Origin: Sphingomonas paucimobilis NBRC 13935
GTDB lineage: Bacteria; Pseudomonadota; Alphaproteobacteria; Sphingomonadales; Sphingomonadaceae
Assembly (NCBI RefSeq): GCF_000739895.2
Contig: NZ_BBJS01000007.1
Span: 1-64,000, forward strand
DNA length: 64,000 nt
Direction of reading: 5' to 3'
Shown here one piece after another: positions 19,480 through 29,586 of this stretch; position 1 is the stretch's first letter; each line of letters begins with the position of its first letter. A program made the translations under genes and the position numbers. Below the pieces are notes generated by a model. The model saw nothing but the letters and a program-made list of their open reading frames with translations, ran no database searches and was not told the DNA's origin.

Positions 19480-21636
19480 TCAATCCGCGATCGGCGCGAT
19501 CACGATGGCGCGCAGGCCGGGCTGGTTGTCGTCATATTCGATCGATCCCGACAGCCTTTGCATCATCGCCGCCATCATCCGGCTGCCGAAACCGCGCCCG
19601 TCGCCGATCGGCGCGTTCATCCGGCCGCGGCCTTCGTCGGCGACGATCAGGCGCAGGCGGTTGCCATATTGCTCCAGCGTGATGGTCACCGCGCCGGCCG
19701 CGCCGTCATAGGCATATTTGGTGGCGTTGATGATCAACTCGGTGGTGACCAAGCCCAGATTGATCGCGCGATCGGTGGGCATCAGCACGGGCGCTAGGTC
19801 CAGCCGCATCTGTGCGCTCCACTCGGCCCCCAGCGACTGTTTCATGTCGCCGACCAGTTCCTCCAAATAGCGTGCCAGATCGACCGTTTGGATCTGATCG
19901 TCGCGATAGAGTCGGCGATGGACGAGGGCGACCGCCGAGAGCCGGGCCTGCGCCTCGGTCAACTGCTCGCGCACGCCCGGATCGGTCGCCGCCTTGGCCT
20001 GGAGCGCGAGGAAGGAGGAGACGAGCTGAAGGCTGTTCTGGACGCGGTGGTCCACCTCCTTCATCAGCACGTCCTTCTGCTGAAGAAGCAGGTCCTTGTC
20101 GTCGAGTGTCCGCTGAAGCGCCGCGTTCAGGCTGCGCAGGCGGTTGTTCTGGAAGCCGTCATGCAGCGCCCGGCGCAGGCGGTGCGCCGCTTCCACTTCT
20201 TCCAGCGTCCAGCGTCGCGAACGGCCGCGCACCGTTTCGCGCCAGCTCTCGAACGAGGCACGCGGGCTGAGCGTCTCGTCGGTGCGCAAGGCGACCGACT
20301 TGTGGGGATTGCCCGCCCATTCCACCTCTTCGACCTGCTCGGCGCGGAACCAGAGCAAGCTCAGGCCTCCGTCGATCAGCGGCAGGGCCAGCACGCCGCT
20401 GGCGGTCGCGGAGAGCCCCTTGGTATCGGGCATGACCGCGCCCAGCTCATGCGTGGCGTAGAGTTCGCCCCCGCCGCGCAACAGTGCCCATTGCGCGATC
20501 TCGAGCAGCGCCAGCGGGGGTGGGCAGAGACCATGACTATAAACCCGGCCGCTATCGACCAGCGCGAAGCCTGAGGCGTTCATCATCGCCATCAGATCGG
20601 GAAGCAAGTGACGGATCGCGGGTACGATCTCGCCTTGCCCCGCGATCCGCGGGATGATCGCATCCTCTGCGGCGCGCAGGCGGAAGCGTTCGCGATAGAG
20701 CTCGGCCTCTTCCTTGGCGCGCACCTGGCGTGCCAGGCCGCTGGCCAGCGTGGCGGCGGCGGCGCGCAGATCGGGCGACAATCGGCGCGGGCTCTGGTGG
20801 TGGCAGGCGACCATCCCCCAGAGCAGCCCGTCCTTGACGATCGAGATCGACGCCGAGGCGGCAACGCCCATATTCTGAAGATAGCGGACATGGACCGGCG
20901 ACACGCTGCGCAGGCCGACATCGCTGAGATCGGTCGATTCGAAGCCTTCGGGCCGCAGGGGGGCGGGGACATAGGCGGCATCGGGAATGCTGCGCGTCCG
21001 ATTGCGGATATAGAGCGCCCGCGCCTGTTTCGGGATGTCGGAGGCGGGGAAATGGTGATGGAGGAAGGAGTGAAGGCCCGGCGCCCGGGCCTCCGCCACG
21101 ACCCGTCCCGAATCGTCATCGAGAAAGCGGTAGAGCATGACCCGGTCGAACCCGGTCAGGGTGCGAAAGGTGGCGGCGGCGCGTTCGTACAGATTCTGCA
21201 GGTCGCCGGTCCGCTCGAAACTGGTCGCTGCGGCGTCCAGCCAGCTCAGTGGACTGCCGGAACCCCAGGGTGCATCGGTCAGCGCCGGCTCCAACTCGAC
21301 GAGCAGCCGATCGCCTGCCAGCCGATGGGCGGTCACGGCGAACAGCTCGTCTATGCCCCGAATCGGCCGCGTGACCGTAACGGAACCTTGCCCTGCGGGC
21401 ATCGTCGCCAGCGTCTCCGCCGCGTCGTCGCCCAGCAATGTGGCCAGCGGCATACGCAGCCAATCGGCGGCTAGTCGCTCCTCAAGCGCCCCAGCACCGG
21501 CGATGGCGATCAGCGGCTGACCCTCCGCCACCAGTAACAGCCCATGCGGCTGGATCGCGCCAGGTATATGGATGGGCTCCCGATCGCAGGCGGAAATATC
21601 CTCGCCCGGATCGGTCTCGACAAGGCGCGTGGCCAT
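19480..21636 (-). CDS. Bacteriophytochrome histidine kinase
   Basis: Red/far-red photoreceptor kinase of 718 residues. Order: short N-terminal tail with Cys17 (SACDREPIHIPG), the biliverdin attachment site; PAS (about 18-120); GAF (about 135-300) with FPASDIPKQAR; PHY (about 310-490); then a HisKA_2-type kinase with phospho-acceptor His530 in KEVDHRVQNSLQ and an ATPase domain with ELIINATKYAY and GFGSRMM. HisKA_2 kinases in this class often feed the general stress response, but no PhyR or EcfG lies here. Start chosen at 21636 to give MATRLVET; the upstream extension is not family-like. Faces bphO across the nested palindrome. Confidence 0.94.
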   Translation of the reverse strand: MATRLVETDPGEDISACDREPIHIPGAIQPHGLLLVAEGQPLIAIAGAGALEERLAADWLRMPLATLLGDDAAETLATMPAGQGSVTVTRPIRGIDELFAVTAHRLAGDRLLVELEPALTDAPWGSGSPLSWLDAAATSFERTGDLQNLYERAAATFRTLTGFDRVMLYRFLDDDSGRVVAEARAPGLHSFLHHHFPASDIPKQARALYIRNRTRSIPDAAYVPAPLRPEGFESTDLSDVGLRSVSPVHVRYLQNMGVAASASISIVKDGLLWGMVACHHQSPRRLSPDLRAAAATLASGLARQVRAKEEAELYRERFRLRAAEDAIIPRIAGQGEIVPAIRHLLPDLMAMMNASGFALVDSGRVYSHGLCPPPLALLEIAQWALLRGGGELYATHELGAVMPDTKGLSATASGVLALPLIDGGLSLLWFRAEQVEEVEWAGNPHKSVALRTDETLSPRASFESWRETVRGRSRRWTLEEVEAAHRLRRALHDGFQNNRLRSLNAALQRTLDDKDLLLQQKDVLMKEVDHRVQNSLQLVSSFLALQAKAATDPGVREQLTEAQARLSAVALVHRRLYRDDQIQTVDLARYLEELVGDMKQSLGAEWSAQMRLDLAPVLMPTDRAINLGLVTTELIINATKYAYDGAAGAVTITLEQYGNRLRLIVADEGRGRMNAPIGDGRGFGSRMMAAMMQRLSGSIEYDDNQPGLRAIVIAPIAD

Positions 21637-21818
21637 CAGGGTCGGACTTTCCTCACCGGCTTCACATGCCGGGTTTCCCCAGGACATGCAAATGATAGAG
21701 ATCAAGTGATAAATCCAGAAACGGGAGCGAACGTCCCGTCCAGGAACAATGATTGCGCATTTGGGTAATATCCGGTTAAGGCGACGCAACGGACTCAAAG
21801 AGCCGTGTTGGAGAGGAC

Positions 21819-22985
21819 ATGATCGACGATTTCGATTTCGCGCTGGGTGAAAGCGCGGACATGATCCGTGACGCGACCCGCCGCTTTGCGGCCGACCGCA
21901 TCGCCCCGCTTGCCGCACGGATGGACGCGGAGGACTGGTTTCCCCGCGATATCTGGCCCGAAATGGGCGCGCTGGGCCTGCATGGCATCACCGTGGACGA
22001 AGCCGATGGCGGCTTGGGTCTCGGCTATCTGGAGCATGTCGTCGCGATCGAGGAAGTGTCGAGGGCCTCGGCCTCGCTGGGCCTGTCCTATGGCGCGCAC
22101 AGCAATTTGTGCGTCAACCAGATCCGCCGCTGGGGTTCGCCGGAGCAGAAGGCGAAATATCTCCCCGGCCTGATCTCGGGCGAGCATGTCGGTAGCTTGG
22201 CCATGTCCGAGGTGTCGGCGGGTTCGGACGTGGTGTCGATGAAGCTGCGTGCCACCCAGGTCGAGGGCGGTTGGCGGCTGAATGGCACCAAATTCTGGAT
22301 CACCAACGCACCCTATGCCGATACCCTGGTCGTCTATGCCAAGACCGGCGAGGGCAGCCGTGGGATCACCGCCTTCCTGATCGACAAGGACATGGCCGGC
22401 TTTTCCATCGGCCAGAAGATCGACAAGATGGGCATGCGCGGCAGCCCGACCGCCGAGCTGGTCTTCAACGACTGCTTCGTCGCCGACGAACAGGTGATGG
22501 GGCCGGTCAACGGCGGCGTCGGCGTGCTGATGAGCGGCTTGGATTACGAACGTGCGGTGCTGGCGGGCATCCAGCTCGGCATCATGCAGGCGTGCCTCGA
22601 CGTCGTGGTTCCTTACGTCCGCGAGCGGCGGCAGTTCGGCCGGGCGATCGGCGAGTTTCAGCTGATCCAGGCCAAGATCGCCGACATGTATGTCGCGCTC
22701 AATTCGGCGCGCGCCTATGTCTATGCCGTGGCGCGGAGTTGCGATGCGGGGCGGACCACTCGGTTCGACGCGGCGGGCGCGATCCTGCTGGCGAGCGAGA
22801 ATGCGGTGAAGGTCTCGCTGGAGGCGATCCAGGCGCTGGGCGGGGCGGGCTATACCAAGGACTGGCCGGTCGAACGTTTCGCGCGCGATGCCAAGCTGCT
22901 CGACATCGGGGCGGGAACCAACGAAATCCGCCGGATGCTGATCGGCCGCGAGTTGATCGGCAAGCTTGATAAGGTGGCGCAATGA
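21819..22985 (+). CDS. ivd: Isovaleryl-CoA dehydrogenase
   Basis: FAD enzyme oxidising isovaleryl-CoA to 3-methylcrotonyl-CoA, the first committed step of leucine breakdown. The 388 residues fit. Seen: [16 protein letters not shown] (FAD/substrate loop), [37 protein letters not shown], and [19 protein letters not shown] near the C-terminus; the context (MccA/MccB behind it) supports the isovaleryl rather than another acyl-CoA substrate. GAGAGGAC precedes the ATG. First gene of the leucine operon, divergent from the phytochrome kinase. Confidence 0.93.
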   Translation: MIDDFDFALGESADMIRDATRRFAADRIAPLAARMDAEDWFPRDIWPEMGALGLHGITVDEADGGLGLGYLEHVVAIEEVSRASASLGLSYGAHSNLCVNQIRRWGSPEQKAKYLPGLISGEHVGSLAMSEVSAGSDVVSMKLRATQVEGGWRLNGTKFWITNAPYADTLVVYAKTGEGSRGITAFLIDKDMAGFSIGQKIDKMGMRGSPTAELVFNDCFVADEQVMGPVNGGVGVLMSGLDYERAVLAGIQLGIMQACLDVVVPYVRERRQFGRAIGEFQLIQAKIADMYVALNSARAYVYAVARSCDAGRTTRFDAAGAILLASENAVKVSLEAIQALGGAGYTKDWPVERFARDAKLLDIGAGTNEIRRMLIGRELIGKLDKVAQ

Positions 22986-23001
22986 GCCTTGGGGTGAAGT
23001 G

Positions 23002-24600
23002 ATGGGGGCGGTGATCTCCTCGCGCATCGCGCGCGACGATGCGGCCTTCCGCGCGAACGCCGATCACAATCGCGCTCTGGCCGAGCGGTTGCGTGCCGAT
23101 GTGGCGAAGGCCGGGCTGGGCGGCGGCGACGCTTCGCGCGAGCGCCATGTCGCGCGTGGCAAGCTGCTCCCCCGCGACCGGGTGGAGCAGTTGCTCGATG
23201 CGGGCTCGCCCTTCCTCGAAATCGGCCAGCTTGCCGCCAACGGCCTGTATGACGATGCGGTGCCGGCCGCGGGGATGATCGCCGGGATCGGCCGTGTTCA
23301 TGGCCGACAGGTGATGATCGTCGCCAACGACGCGACGGTGAAGGGCGGCACCTACTTCCCGCTGACTGTGAAGAAGCACCTTCGCGCGCAGGAGATCGCG
23401 CTCGAGAACCGGCTGCCCTGCATCTATCTCGTCGATAGCGGCGGCGCGAACCTGCCGCATCAGGCGGAGGTGTTTCCCGACCGCGATCATTTCGGCCGCA
23501 TCTTCTTCAACCAGGCGCAGATGTCGGCGGCGGGCATTCCCCAGATCGCCTGCGTCATGGGAAGCTGCACGGCGGGTGGTGCTTACGTCCCCGCCATGTC
23601 GGACGAGACGGTGATCGTGCGCGGGCAGGGGACGATCTTCCTCGCCGGGCCGCCGCTGGTGAAGGCGGCGACGGGCGAGGTCATCTCGGCCGAGGAACTG
23701 GGCGGGGCGGACACCCATGGCCGCAAGTCGGGCGTGGTCGATCACGTCGCCGAGAATGACGACCACGCGCTGTCGATCGTCCGCGACATCGTCGAGACGC
23801 TGCCGCCGCAGACCCTGCCTGATGTCAATCTCGCGGAAGCCGATGCGCCGCTCTACCCGGCGGAAGAGCTGTACGGCCTGATCCCGCAGGACGTGCGTGC
23901 ACCCTATGACGTGCATGAGGTCATCGCGCGGCTGGTCGACGGATCGCGCTTCCACGAATTCAAAGCACTGTATGGCGCGAGTCTGGTCTGCGGCTTCGCG
24001 CATATCCATGGCAAGCCGGTCGCGATCCTCGCCAATAACGGCGTGCTGTTTTCGGAGAGCGCGCAGAAGGGCGCGCATTTCATCGAACTGGCGTGCCAGC
24101 GGCGTATCCCCTTGCTGTTCCTCCAGAATATCTCCGGCTTCATGGTCGGTGGCCGCTATGAGGCCGAGGGGATCGCCAAGCATGGCGCCAAGCTGGTGAC
24201 GGCGGTGGCGACCGCGCAGGTGCCCAAGATCACCGTGCTGATCGGCGGCAGTTTTGGTGCGGGCAATTACGGCATGTGCGGGCGCGCCTATTCTCCGCGC
24301 TTCCTGTTCACCTGGCCCAATGCGCGGATCAGCGTGATGGGCGGCGAACAGGCGGCGAGCGTGCTGGCGACCGTCCACCGCGACGCCGACAACTGGACGC
24401 CGGAGGAAGCCGAGGCGTTCAAGGCCCCGATCCGCCAGCGTTACGAGGATGAAGGCAATCCCTGGTACGCGACCGCGCGGATGTGGGATGACGGCATCGT
24501 CGATCCGGCGCAGACCCGCGACGTGCTCGGGCTGGCGCTCGATGCCTGCCTCAACGCCCCCATCGCGGAGGCGCCCCGCTTCGGGGTGTTCCGCATGTAA
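23002..24600 (+). CDS. mccB: Methylcrotonyl-CoA carboxylase carboxyltransferase subunit
   Basis: Carboxyltransferase half of the biotin enzyme that carboxylates 3-methylcrotonyl-CoA. 532 residues; strong family markers: [72 protein letters not shown] and [14 protein letters not shown], the last typical of MccB. ATG 23002 is favoured, with an adjacent in-frame GTG at 22999. It begins 16 bases after ivd, and its TAA shares a base with the ATG of the barstar-like gene. Confidence 0.95.
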   Translation: MGAVISSRIARDDAAFRANADHNRALAERLRADVAKAGLGGGDASRERHVARGKLLPRDRVEQLLDAGSPFLEIGQLAANGLYDDAVPAAGMIAGIGRVHGRQVMIVANDATVKGGTYFPLTVKKHLRAQEIALENRLPCIYLVDSGGANLPHQAEVFPDRDHFGRIFFNQAQMSAAGIPQIACVMGSCTAGGAYVPAMSDETVIVRGQGTIFLAGPPLVKAATGEVISAEELGGADTHGRKSGVVDHVAENDDHALSIVRDIVETLPPQTLPDVNLAEADAPLYPAEELYGLIPQDVRAPYDVHEVIARLVDGSRFHEFKALYGASLVCGFAHIHGKPVAILANNGVLFSESAQKGAHFIELACQRRIPLLFLQNISGFMVGGRYEAEGIAKHGAKLVTAVATAQVPKITVLIGGSFGAGNYGMCGRAYSPRFLFTWPNARISVMGGEQAASVLATVHRDADNWTPEEAEAFKAPIRQRYEDEGNPWYATARMWDDGIVDPAQTRDVLGLALDACLNAPIAEAPRFGVFRM

Positions 24601-24881
24601 TGGCGATGGACCTGACCATCGACGGCGCCACGGTTGCCGATGAAGCCGACTTCCACGCGCGTATCCGTGAGGTCTCGGGCGTCGAATGGTATGGCGGTAG
24701 TCTGGATGCGCTGTTCGACCTGCTGGTGGCGGTCGTCGAGCCGCCGATCGCTTTGCGCCTGACCAAAGCGGCCGCCGCGCGACGGGTCGTGGGGGAACGC
24801 TTCGACCGCATTTTGACCGTGATCTTCGATGCCATCGCCGAACGGCCGGGCGGTGCCATCACGCTGACGCTGGAGTCCTGA
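24600..24881 (+). CDS. Barstar-family protein
   Basis: A 93-residue acidic protein of the barstar (barnase inhibitor) fold. The core WYGGSLDALFDLL (residues 30-42) matches the barstar tyrosine-glycine helix, and Asp36 and Asp40 align with barstar Asp35 and Asp39, which contact barnase. The end ITLTLES forms the last strand. The start is nested in the mccB stop (TAATG) and mccA begins five bases after its stop, so it is made with the carboxylase. No barnase-like RNase is visible anywhere in the window. Either an orphan inhibitor of a distant RNase or a barstar fold put to another use. Confidence 0.85.
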   Translation: MAMDLTIDGATVADEADFHARIREVSGVEWYGGSLDALFDLLVAVVEPPIALRLTKAAAARRVVGERFDRILTVIFDAIAERPGGAITLTLES

Positions 24882-24885
24882 TCCG

Positions 24886-26739
24886 ATGATGAACAGCCTC
24901 CTCATAGCCAATCGCGGCGAGATCGCCTGCCGTATCATCCGCACGGCACGCGAGATGGGCCTGCGCACGATCGCCGTCTATTCCGAAGCCGATGCGCAGG
25001 CGCTGCATGTGCGCCTCGCCGACGAAGCGATTGCGATCGGCCCCGCCCCGGCGCGCGAAAGCTATCTCGACGCCGACCGCATCCTCGATGCTGCGCGCGA
25101 AAGCGGTGCGGAGGCGATCCATCCCGGCTATGGCTTCCTGTCCGAAAATGCCGAATTTGCCGAAGCGGTGATCGCCGCTGGCCTCATCTGGGTTGGCCCT
25201 GATCCGGCCAGCATTCGCGCCATGGGCCTGAAGGACGCCGCCAAGGCCCGGATGATCGCGGCGGGCGTCCCCGTCACCCCCGGCTATCTGGGCGAGGACC
25301 AGTCCCCCGAACGCCTCGCCGCCGAGGCCGACGCGGTCGGCTATCCCGTGCTCATCAAGGCTGTGGCGGGCGGTGGCGGCAAGGGGATGCGCCGCGTCGA
25401 CGACCCCGCCGATTTCGCCGAGGCGCTGGCGTCCTGCCGTCGTGAGGCGGCGTCCTCGTTCGGCGACGACCGGGTGCTGATCGAGAAATATATCCTCTCG
25501 CCCCGCCATATCGAAGTGCAGGTCTTCGGCGACCGTCACGGCCAGGTCGTCCACCTGTTCGAGCGCGACTGTTCGCTGCAACGCCGCCACCAGAAGGTGA
25601 TCGAGGAAGCCCCCGCGCCGGGCATGGACGCCGCTACCCGCGAAGCCGTCTGCGCCGCCGCCGTCCGCGCCGCACAGGCGGTGGACTATGTCGGGGCGGG
25701 CACGATCGAGTTCATCGCCGACGCCTCCGAAGGGCTGCGCGCCGACCGGGTCTGGTTCATGGAGATGAACACCCGCCTCCAGGTCGAGCATCCCGTCACC
25801 GAGGCGATCACCGGCGTCGATCTGGTCGAGTGGCAGCTTCGTGTGGCGGCGGGCGAGCCCTTGCCGATGGCGCAAACCGACCTCGCCATCCACGGCCATG
25901 CGATCGAGGCGCGGCTCTATGCCGAGGATCCGGCCAAGGGCTTCCTTCCCGCGATCGGCACGCTCGACGTGTTCGACCTTGGCGACGACCCGGCGATCCG
26001 CATCGACACCGGGGTCGAGGAAGGCGCGGAGATCACCCCCTGGTACGACCCGATGATCGCCAAGGTCATCGCCCATGGCGACACCCGCGACGAGGCGCGC
26101 GAGGCGCTGGCCGACGCGCTGGACGAAGCGGTGATCTGGCCGGTGCGCACCAATGCGGGCTTTCTGGTCGAGGCGCTCGATCATCCCGATTTCGCCAGCG
26201 GCCAAGTCGATACCGGGCTGATCGCGCGCGAGGGCGAGGCGCTGATGCCGCCGACCGAGCCGTCCGAAGAGGCTTTGGCCGAAGCGGCGGCGGCGCTGAT
26301 CGGGCAGGACGAACTCACCGGTTTCCGCCTGAACGCCGCGCCGCGCCGGACGGCCCGCTTCCTGCTCGACGGTCGGCCGATCACGGTCGATTTCAGCGAG
26401 GCGGGGGAAGTGCCCCCGTCGCCGACCGACGAGGTGCTGATCTCCGAGGGCGGGCAAAGCTGGTCCTTCACCCGCTGGCGCGCCGATGGGCTGGCGGCGG
26501 GCGGGGCGGGGGACGGCGCGATCCTGTCGCCCATGCCCGGCCGGATCATCGCGGTCGCCGTGACCGAGGGCCAGGCGGTGAGCGCGGGGCAACCGCTCGT
26601 CACGCTGGAGGCGATGAAGATGGAGCATGTCCTGACCGCGCCGTTCGACGGTGTCGTCACCGACCTGAACGCGGACACCGGCGGCCAGGTGGCGGAGGGC
26701 ATTGCGCTCGTCCGCATCGTCGCGGAGGATGCGGCATGA
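24886..26739 (+). CDS. mccA: Methylcrotonyl-CoA carboxylase biotin subunit
   Basis: 617 residues: biotin carboxylase (residues 1-445; [47 protein letters not shown] loop, [14 protein letters not shown]), a linker, and a C-terminal biotin carrier domain with LEAMKMEH, where Lys578 carries biotin. Together with MccB it carboxylates 3-methylcrotonyl-CoA. The order carboxyltransferase, then biotin subunit, on one transcript is normal except for the barstar-like insertion. Two ATGs (24886, 24889) are possible. Ends in an ATGA overlap with the MaoC gene. Confidence 0.96.
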   Translation: MMNSLLIANRGEIACRIIRTAREMGLRTIAVYSEADAQALHVRLADEAIAIGPAPARESYLDADRILDAARESGAEAIHPGYGFLSENAEFAEAVIAAGLIWVGPDPASIRAMGLKDAAKARMIAAGVPVTPGYLGEDQSPERLAAEADAVGYPVLIKAVAGGGGKGMRRVDDPADFAEALASCRREAASSFGDDRVLIEKYILSPRHIEVQVFGDRHGQVVHLFERDCSLQRRHQKVIEEAPAPGMDAATREAVCAAAVRAAQAVDYVGAGTIEFIADASEGLRADRVWFMEMNTRLQVEHPVTEAITGVDLVEWQLRVAAGEPLPMAQTDLAIHGHAIEARLYAEDPAKGFLPAIGTLDVFDLGDDPAIRIDTGVEEGAEITPWYDPMIAKVIAHGDTRDEAREALADALDEAVIWPVRTNAGFLVEALDHPDFASGQVDTGLIAREGEALMPPTEPSEEALAEAAAALIGQDELTGFRLNAAPRRTARFLLDGRPITVDFSEAGEVPPSPTDEVLISEGGQSWSFTRWRADGLAAGGAGDGAILSPMPGRIIAVAVTEGQAVSAGQPLVTLEAMKMEHVLTAPFDGVVTDLNADTGGQVAEGIALVRIVAEDAA

Positions 26740-27185
26740 GCGGGCGCTTCTTCGACGACTGGACGATCGGCGACCGGATCGAGCATCCGATCCGCCGCAC
26801 CGTGACCGAGACGGACAATCTCCTTTTCTCGACCATGACCCATAACCCGCAGCCGCTGCACATCGATGCCGAGGCGGCGAGGGCGAGTGAGTTCGGGCAG
26901 ATCCTCGTCAACGGGACCTTCACCTTCTCGCTGATGGTTGGACTGTCGGTGGGGGAGACGACCTTGGGGACGCTGGTCGCCAATCTGGGCTATGACGAAC
27001 TGGTCATGCCCGCGCCGGTGTTTCTCGGCGATACCCTGCGCGCGACGAGCGAGGTGACCGCGTTGCGCGAGAGCAAGTCACGCCCCGGCGCGGGGCTGGT
27101 GACGTTCCGGCATGAGGCGCTCAACCAGCGGGACGAGGTGGTGTGCCGGTGCCTACGAACGGCGCTGGTGAAGAAGCGGGGGTAG
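26736..27185 (+). CDS. MaoC-like hot-dog acyl-CoA hydratase
   Basis: A 149-residue single hot-dog domain. [23 protein letters not shown] contains the aspartate/histidine pair expected in the R-hydratase active site, and [17 protein letters not shown] follows the MaoC pattern. It is coupled to mccA and is the last gene of the leucine operon. A MaoC-like hydratase in this place could act on 3-methylglutaconyl-CoA or a similar intermediate, but the classical enzyme for that step is a crotonase-fold protein, so the assignment is open. Confidence 0.88.
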   Translation: MSGRFFDDWTIGDRIEHPIRRTVTETDNLLFSTMTHNPQPLHIDAEAARASEFGQILVNGTFTFSLMVGLSVGETTLGTLVANLGYDELVMPAPVFLGDTLRATSEVTALRESKSRPGAGLVTFRHEALNQRDEVVCRCLRTALVKKRG

Positions 27186-27191
27186 GGGCGT

Positions 27192-27263
27192 GCACTTCGA
27201 CTTCGCTCAGTGCGAACGGGGTTCAGTACCCAGTTCCGTTCAGCCTGAGCGAAGTCTAAGGCC
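27192..27263. repeat. Inverted pair of 28-base REP-like arms
   Basis: Right-hand arm at 27192-27219 (ends GCGAACGG) and left-hand arm at 27236-27263 (starts CCGTTCAGCC) lie back to back with a 16-base spacer, so here the arms are arranged outward compared with the bphO copy. Located in the 89-base gap between convergent MaoC and the TonB-dependent receptor. Confidence 0.8.
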
Positions 27264-27274
27264 AAGGGAAACCC

Positions 27275-29356
27275 TCACAAGCGGGTCCGTACTCCGATCC
27301 ACAAAGTCCGTGGCGTCGCCCGCTCGATGAGCCCGGCCCCGCTATAGGCCGCTTCCACCCGCGCATCGGCGAGATTCTCGGCCCGTGCCTCGATCAGCCA
27401 GCCGCGCACCACCGGCACCGCCGCATAGGCATCCAGCGTGGTGGCGGGAGCGAGGCTACGGCTATTTTGGTCATCCTCAAACTGGCGTCCGACATGCCGC
27501 ACCGTCCCGCTGAGCGTCGCGCCGCGATGCTCGACCGCCAGCGTGGCGGATAGCTGGTCGCGCGGCGTCTGCGCCGGGCGCAGGCCGTCGAGCGGCATGG
27601 CGGTTCCTGAAGCCTCCACCCGCGCGTTGAGATGCGACCAGGACGCCCGCGCGCTGACCGGTCCGGCGACGGCGTTCGCCTCCAACTCGAAGCCTTCCGA
27701 GCGGATCGCATTGAGATTCTGCCGCATCCGATACACGCCGTTCGCCGCGACGAAGCCGACGCCGGGAAAGGTCCCTGGCCCCCGCGCGATGGTCACATTG
27801 GCGATGGCATCGGTCAGCCGGTTGACGAAATAGGTCGCCGATAGCCGCAGCCCCGGCGTCGGGGTCAGGTCGAAGCCTCCCTCCACGCCCTCGACCCGCT
27901 CGGGGTTGAGCGCGGCATTGGCAGCGGTGGCATCGGCGCCGGCGCGGAACGGGCGATAGAGCTCGTTGAGCGTCGGCAGTCGCCATCCGCGATAGGCGGC
28001 GGCGCGCAGCGACAGCGGCTCGACCGGGCGAACCGCCACCCCCAGCCGTCCGGTAAATTCCTGGCCCGAGCGATCGGGGAAATTCGCGTTGGTCAGCACC
28101 GCGCCGGTCGCCAGCACGCCCTCGTCCAGCCGCCCGTTCCGGATGCGCCAGTCATCCACCCGCGCGGCGGCGGTCACGGTCACCATGCCCGCCTCGACGC
28201 TGCCATCGGCGAACAGCCCCATGGTCCGCGTCGCACCGCCCGCCTCGCGCCGCCGGGTGGGGAGGCCGGCGACATAGGTGTAGAGTTCCTGCGTCCGCCC
28301 GCTGGTGTCGCGAATGTCGCCCCCGAGCCGCAGCGTGATCGCGTCGCCCAGCGGGGGCGACACCTCAACCCGCGCGCCGAGGCCGGTCGCGGGAACATTA
28401 TATTGGTCGAGCGTCAGCGTGGCGGCGGTCCGCGCCGCGTTGACGCTGGCATAGCGCGAGGCGAATTGCCGCGTCTGGACATAGCCCAGCGCCGACCATC
28501 CCCAACGTCCGCGCCCGACCAGCCGCACGCTGGCATCCGCGCCGTCCGAGCGATTGTCGGTAAAGTCGGTCCCCCGGTCGCGCGCGTCGTGAAAGGCGGC
28601 CAGCGTCATCTGCAATTCGGTTGATGGCGCGATGCCGACGACCCCGCGCGCTGCGCCCGAATATTGTTCATAAGGGGCGGGGCGATCGACGGGGCCACGC
28701 TGCTCCGCAACGATGGGGGTGAAGCCGTCGCCGCGCGCATAGGCACCCGACAGCGTCAGGAATCCGCCGCCCCGCACCAACGAGGCCGATCCTTGCGCAT
28801 CGACCGAATCCCGGCTGCCATAGGCGACGGCCACATCGAGCGGCGAAAGCTGATCGAGCGTTGCGCTGTCCATTTCGATCGTGCCCGCCAGCGCGCCGGG
28901 ACCCCAAAAGCCCGATCCACCGCCTCGAGTCACGCGAATGCGGCCCAATCGCCCGGTCGCATAGGCCGGGAACACCACCCATCCGCCGAACGGATCGGCT
29001 TGCGGCACGCCGTCCACCACCAGCAATGCACGGCTCGACGCGTTGCCGCCCAGTCCGCGCAGGGTAATCCCCTGCGAGGTCGGATGGGCCGAACGGCTAT
29101 CCGATCGGCGGAACTGCTGCAGCCCCGCAACATCGGCCAGTACATTTTCCAGCCTTTGCGAGGCGTTCTGGATGATCCGGTCGCGGTCGATTGTCACCAC
29201 GTCGAACGCCCGGTCGCCCGGCTGGTCGGCGAGGCCGCGACCGGTAACGGTGATGGTCGCACCCGCATCCGGGGTCGTTTGCGCCGTGACAACGGAGGGG
29301 GCCAAGCCAAATGCCAGGCAGGCCAAGAGGCTTGATGGGCGAGCGGAAACGGTCAT
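27275..29356 (-). CDS. TonB-dependent outer-membrane receptor
   Basis: 693 residues. Signal peptide with cleavage near SVVTAQ; plug domain (about 30-150) with ENVLADVAGLQQFRR, GITLRGLGGNASSRALLVVDGVP and the GSGFWGPGALAGTIEM segment; then a 22-strand barrel ending in the family-typical aromatic-rich TLWIGVRTRL. Energised by TonB-ExbBD, it imports a scarce ligand such as a siderophore, cobalamin or sugar; I cannot tell which. It is alone on its strand, divergent from the cytochrome c maturation operon, so a heme or metal link is possible but unproven. Confidence 0.93.
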   Translation of the reverse strand: MTVSARPSSLLACLAFGLAPSVVTAQTTPDAGATITVTGRGLADQPGDRAFDVVTIDRDRIIQNASQRLENVLADVAGLQQFRRSDSRSAHPTSQGITLRGLGGNASSRALLVVDGVPQADPFGGWVVFPAYATGRLGRIRVTRGGGSGFWGPGALAGTIEMDSATLDQLSPLDVAVAYGSRDSVDAQGSASLVRGGGFLTLSGAYARGDGFTPIVAEQRGPVDRPAPYEQYSGAARGVVGIAPSTELQMTLAAFHDARDRGTDFTDNRSDGADASVRLVGRGRWGWSALGYVQTRQFASRYASVNAARTAATLTLDQYNVPATGLGARVEVSPPLGDAITLRLGGDIRDTSGRTQELYTYVAGLPTRRREAGGATRTMGLFADGSVEAGMVTVTAAARVDDWRIRNGRLDEGVLATGAVLTNANFPDRSGQEFTGRLGVAVRPVEPLSLRAAAYRGWRLPTLNELYRPFRAGADATAANAALNPERVEGVEGGFDLTPTPGLRLSATYFVNRLTDAIANVTIARGPGTFPGVGFVAANGVYRMRQNLNAIRSEGFELEANAVAGPVSARASWSHLNARVEASGTAMPLDGLRPAQTPRDQLSATLAVEHRGATLSGTVRHVGRQFEDDQNSRSLAPATTLDAYAAVPVVRGWLIEARAENLADARVEAAYSGAGLIERATPRTLWIGVRTRL

Positions 29357-29387
29357 GACGGTCGAAATTCCCCCTGATCTGGCCGCC

Positions 29388-29407
29388 GCCCCGGCAAGGG
29401 CCGGGGC
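29388..29407. other. Hairpin in the leader of the TonB receptor
   Basis: GCCCCGGC (29388-29395) pairs exactly with GCCGGGGC (29400-29407), loop AAGG, starting 32 bases upstream of the receptor start. A very similar ACCCCGGC-cttc-GCCGGGGT hairpin is found near 58481, so this may be a small REP-class element rather than a specific regulator. The surrounding 230-base divergent gap shows no riboswitch consensus. Confidence 0.5.
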
Positions 29408-29586
29408 CTCTCATGGCTCTTTGGCCTGGTTCGAAAGAGATTCCCGCTTTTGACGGGACGGCGGCTGGGCATCCACGCCCTTATCGACGGGATAAACCAG
29501 CCGCCACGCGCTGGGTTGCGCGGGAACGAAATTGTTGCGCGACGATGGATGACGGGGGCGAAAAAGCCTCTTACAGTCCTTGCATT

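Noticed and set aside
24600..24881. Toxin-antitoxin module around the barstar-like gene
   Set aside because: Both neighbours are intact carboxylase subunits; no RNase gene is present in the window.
29357..29586. Cobalamin or TPP riboswitch upstream of the TonB receptor
   Set aside because: Hairpins are present but no B12-box or thi-box consensus on the minus strand.
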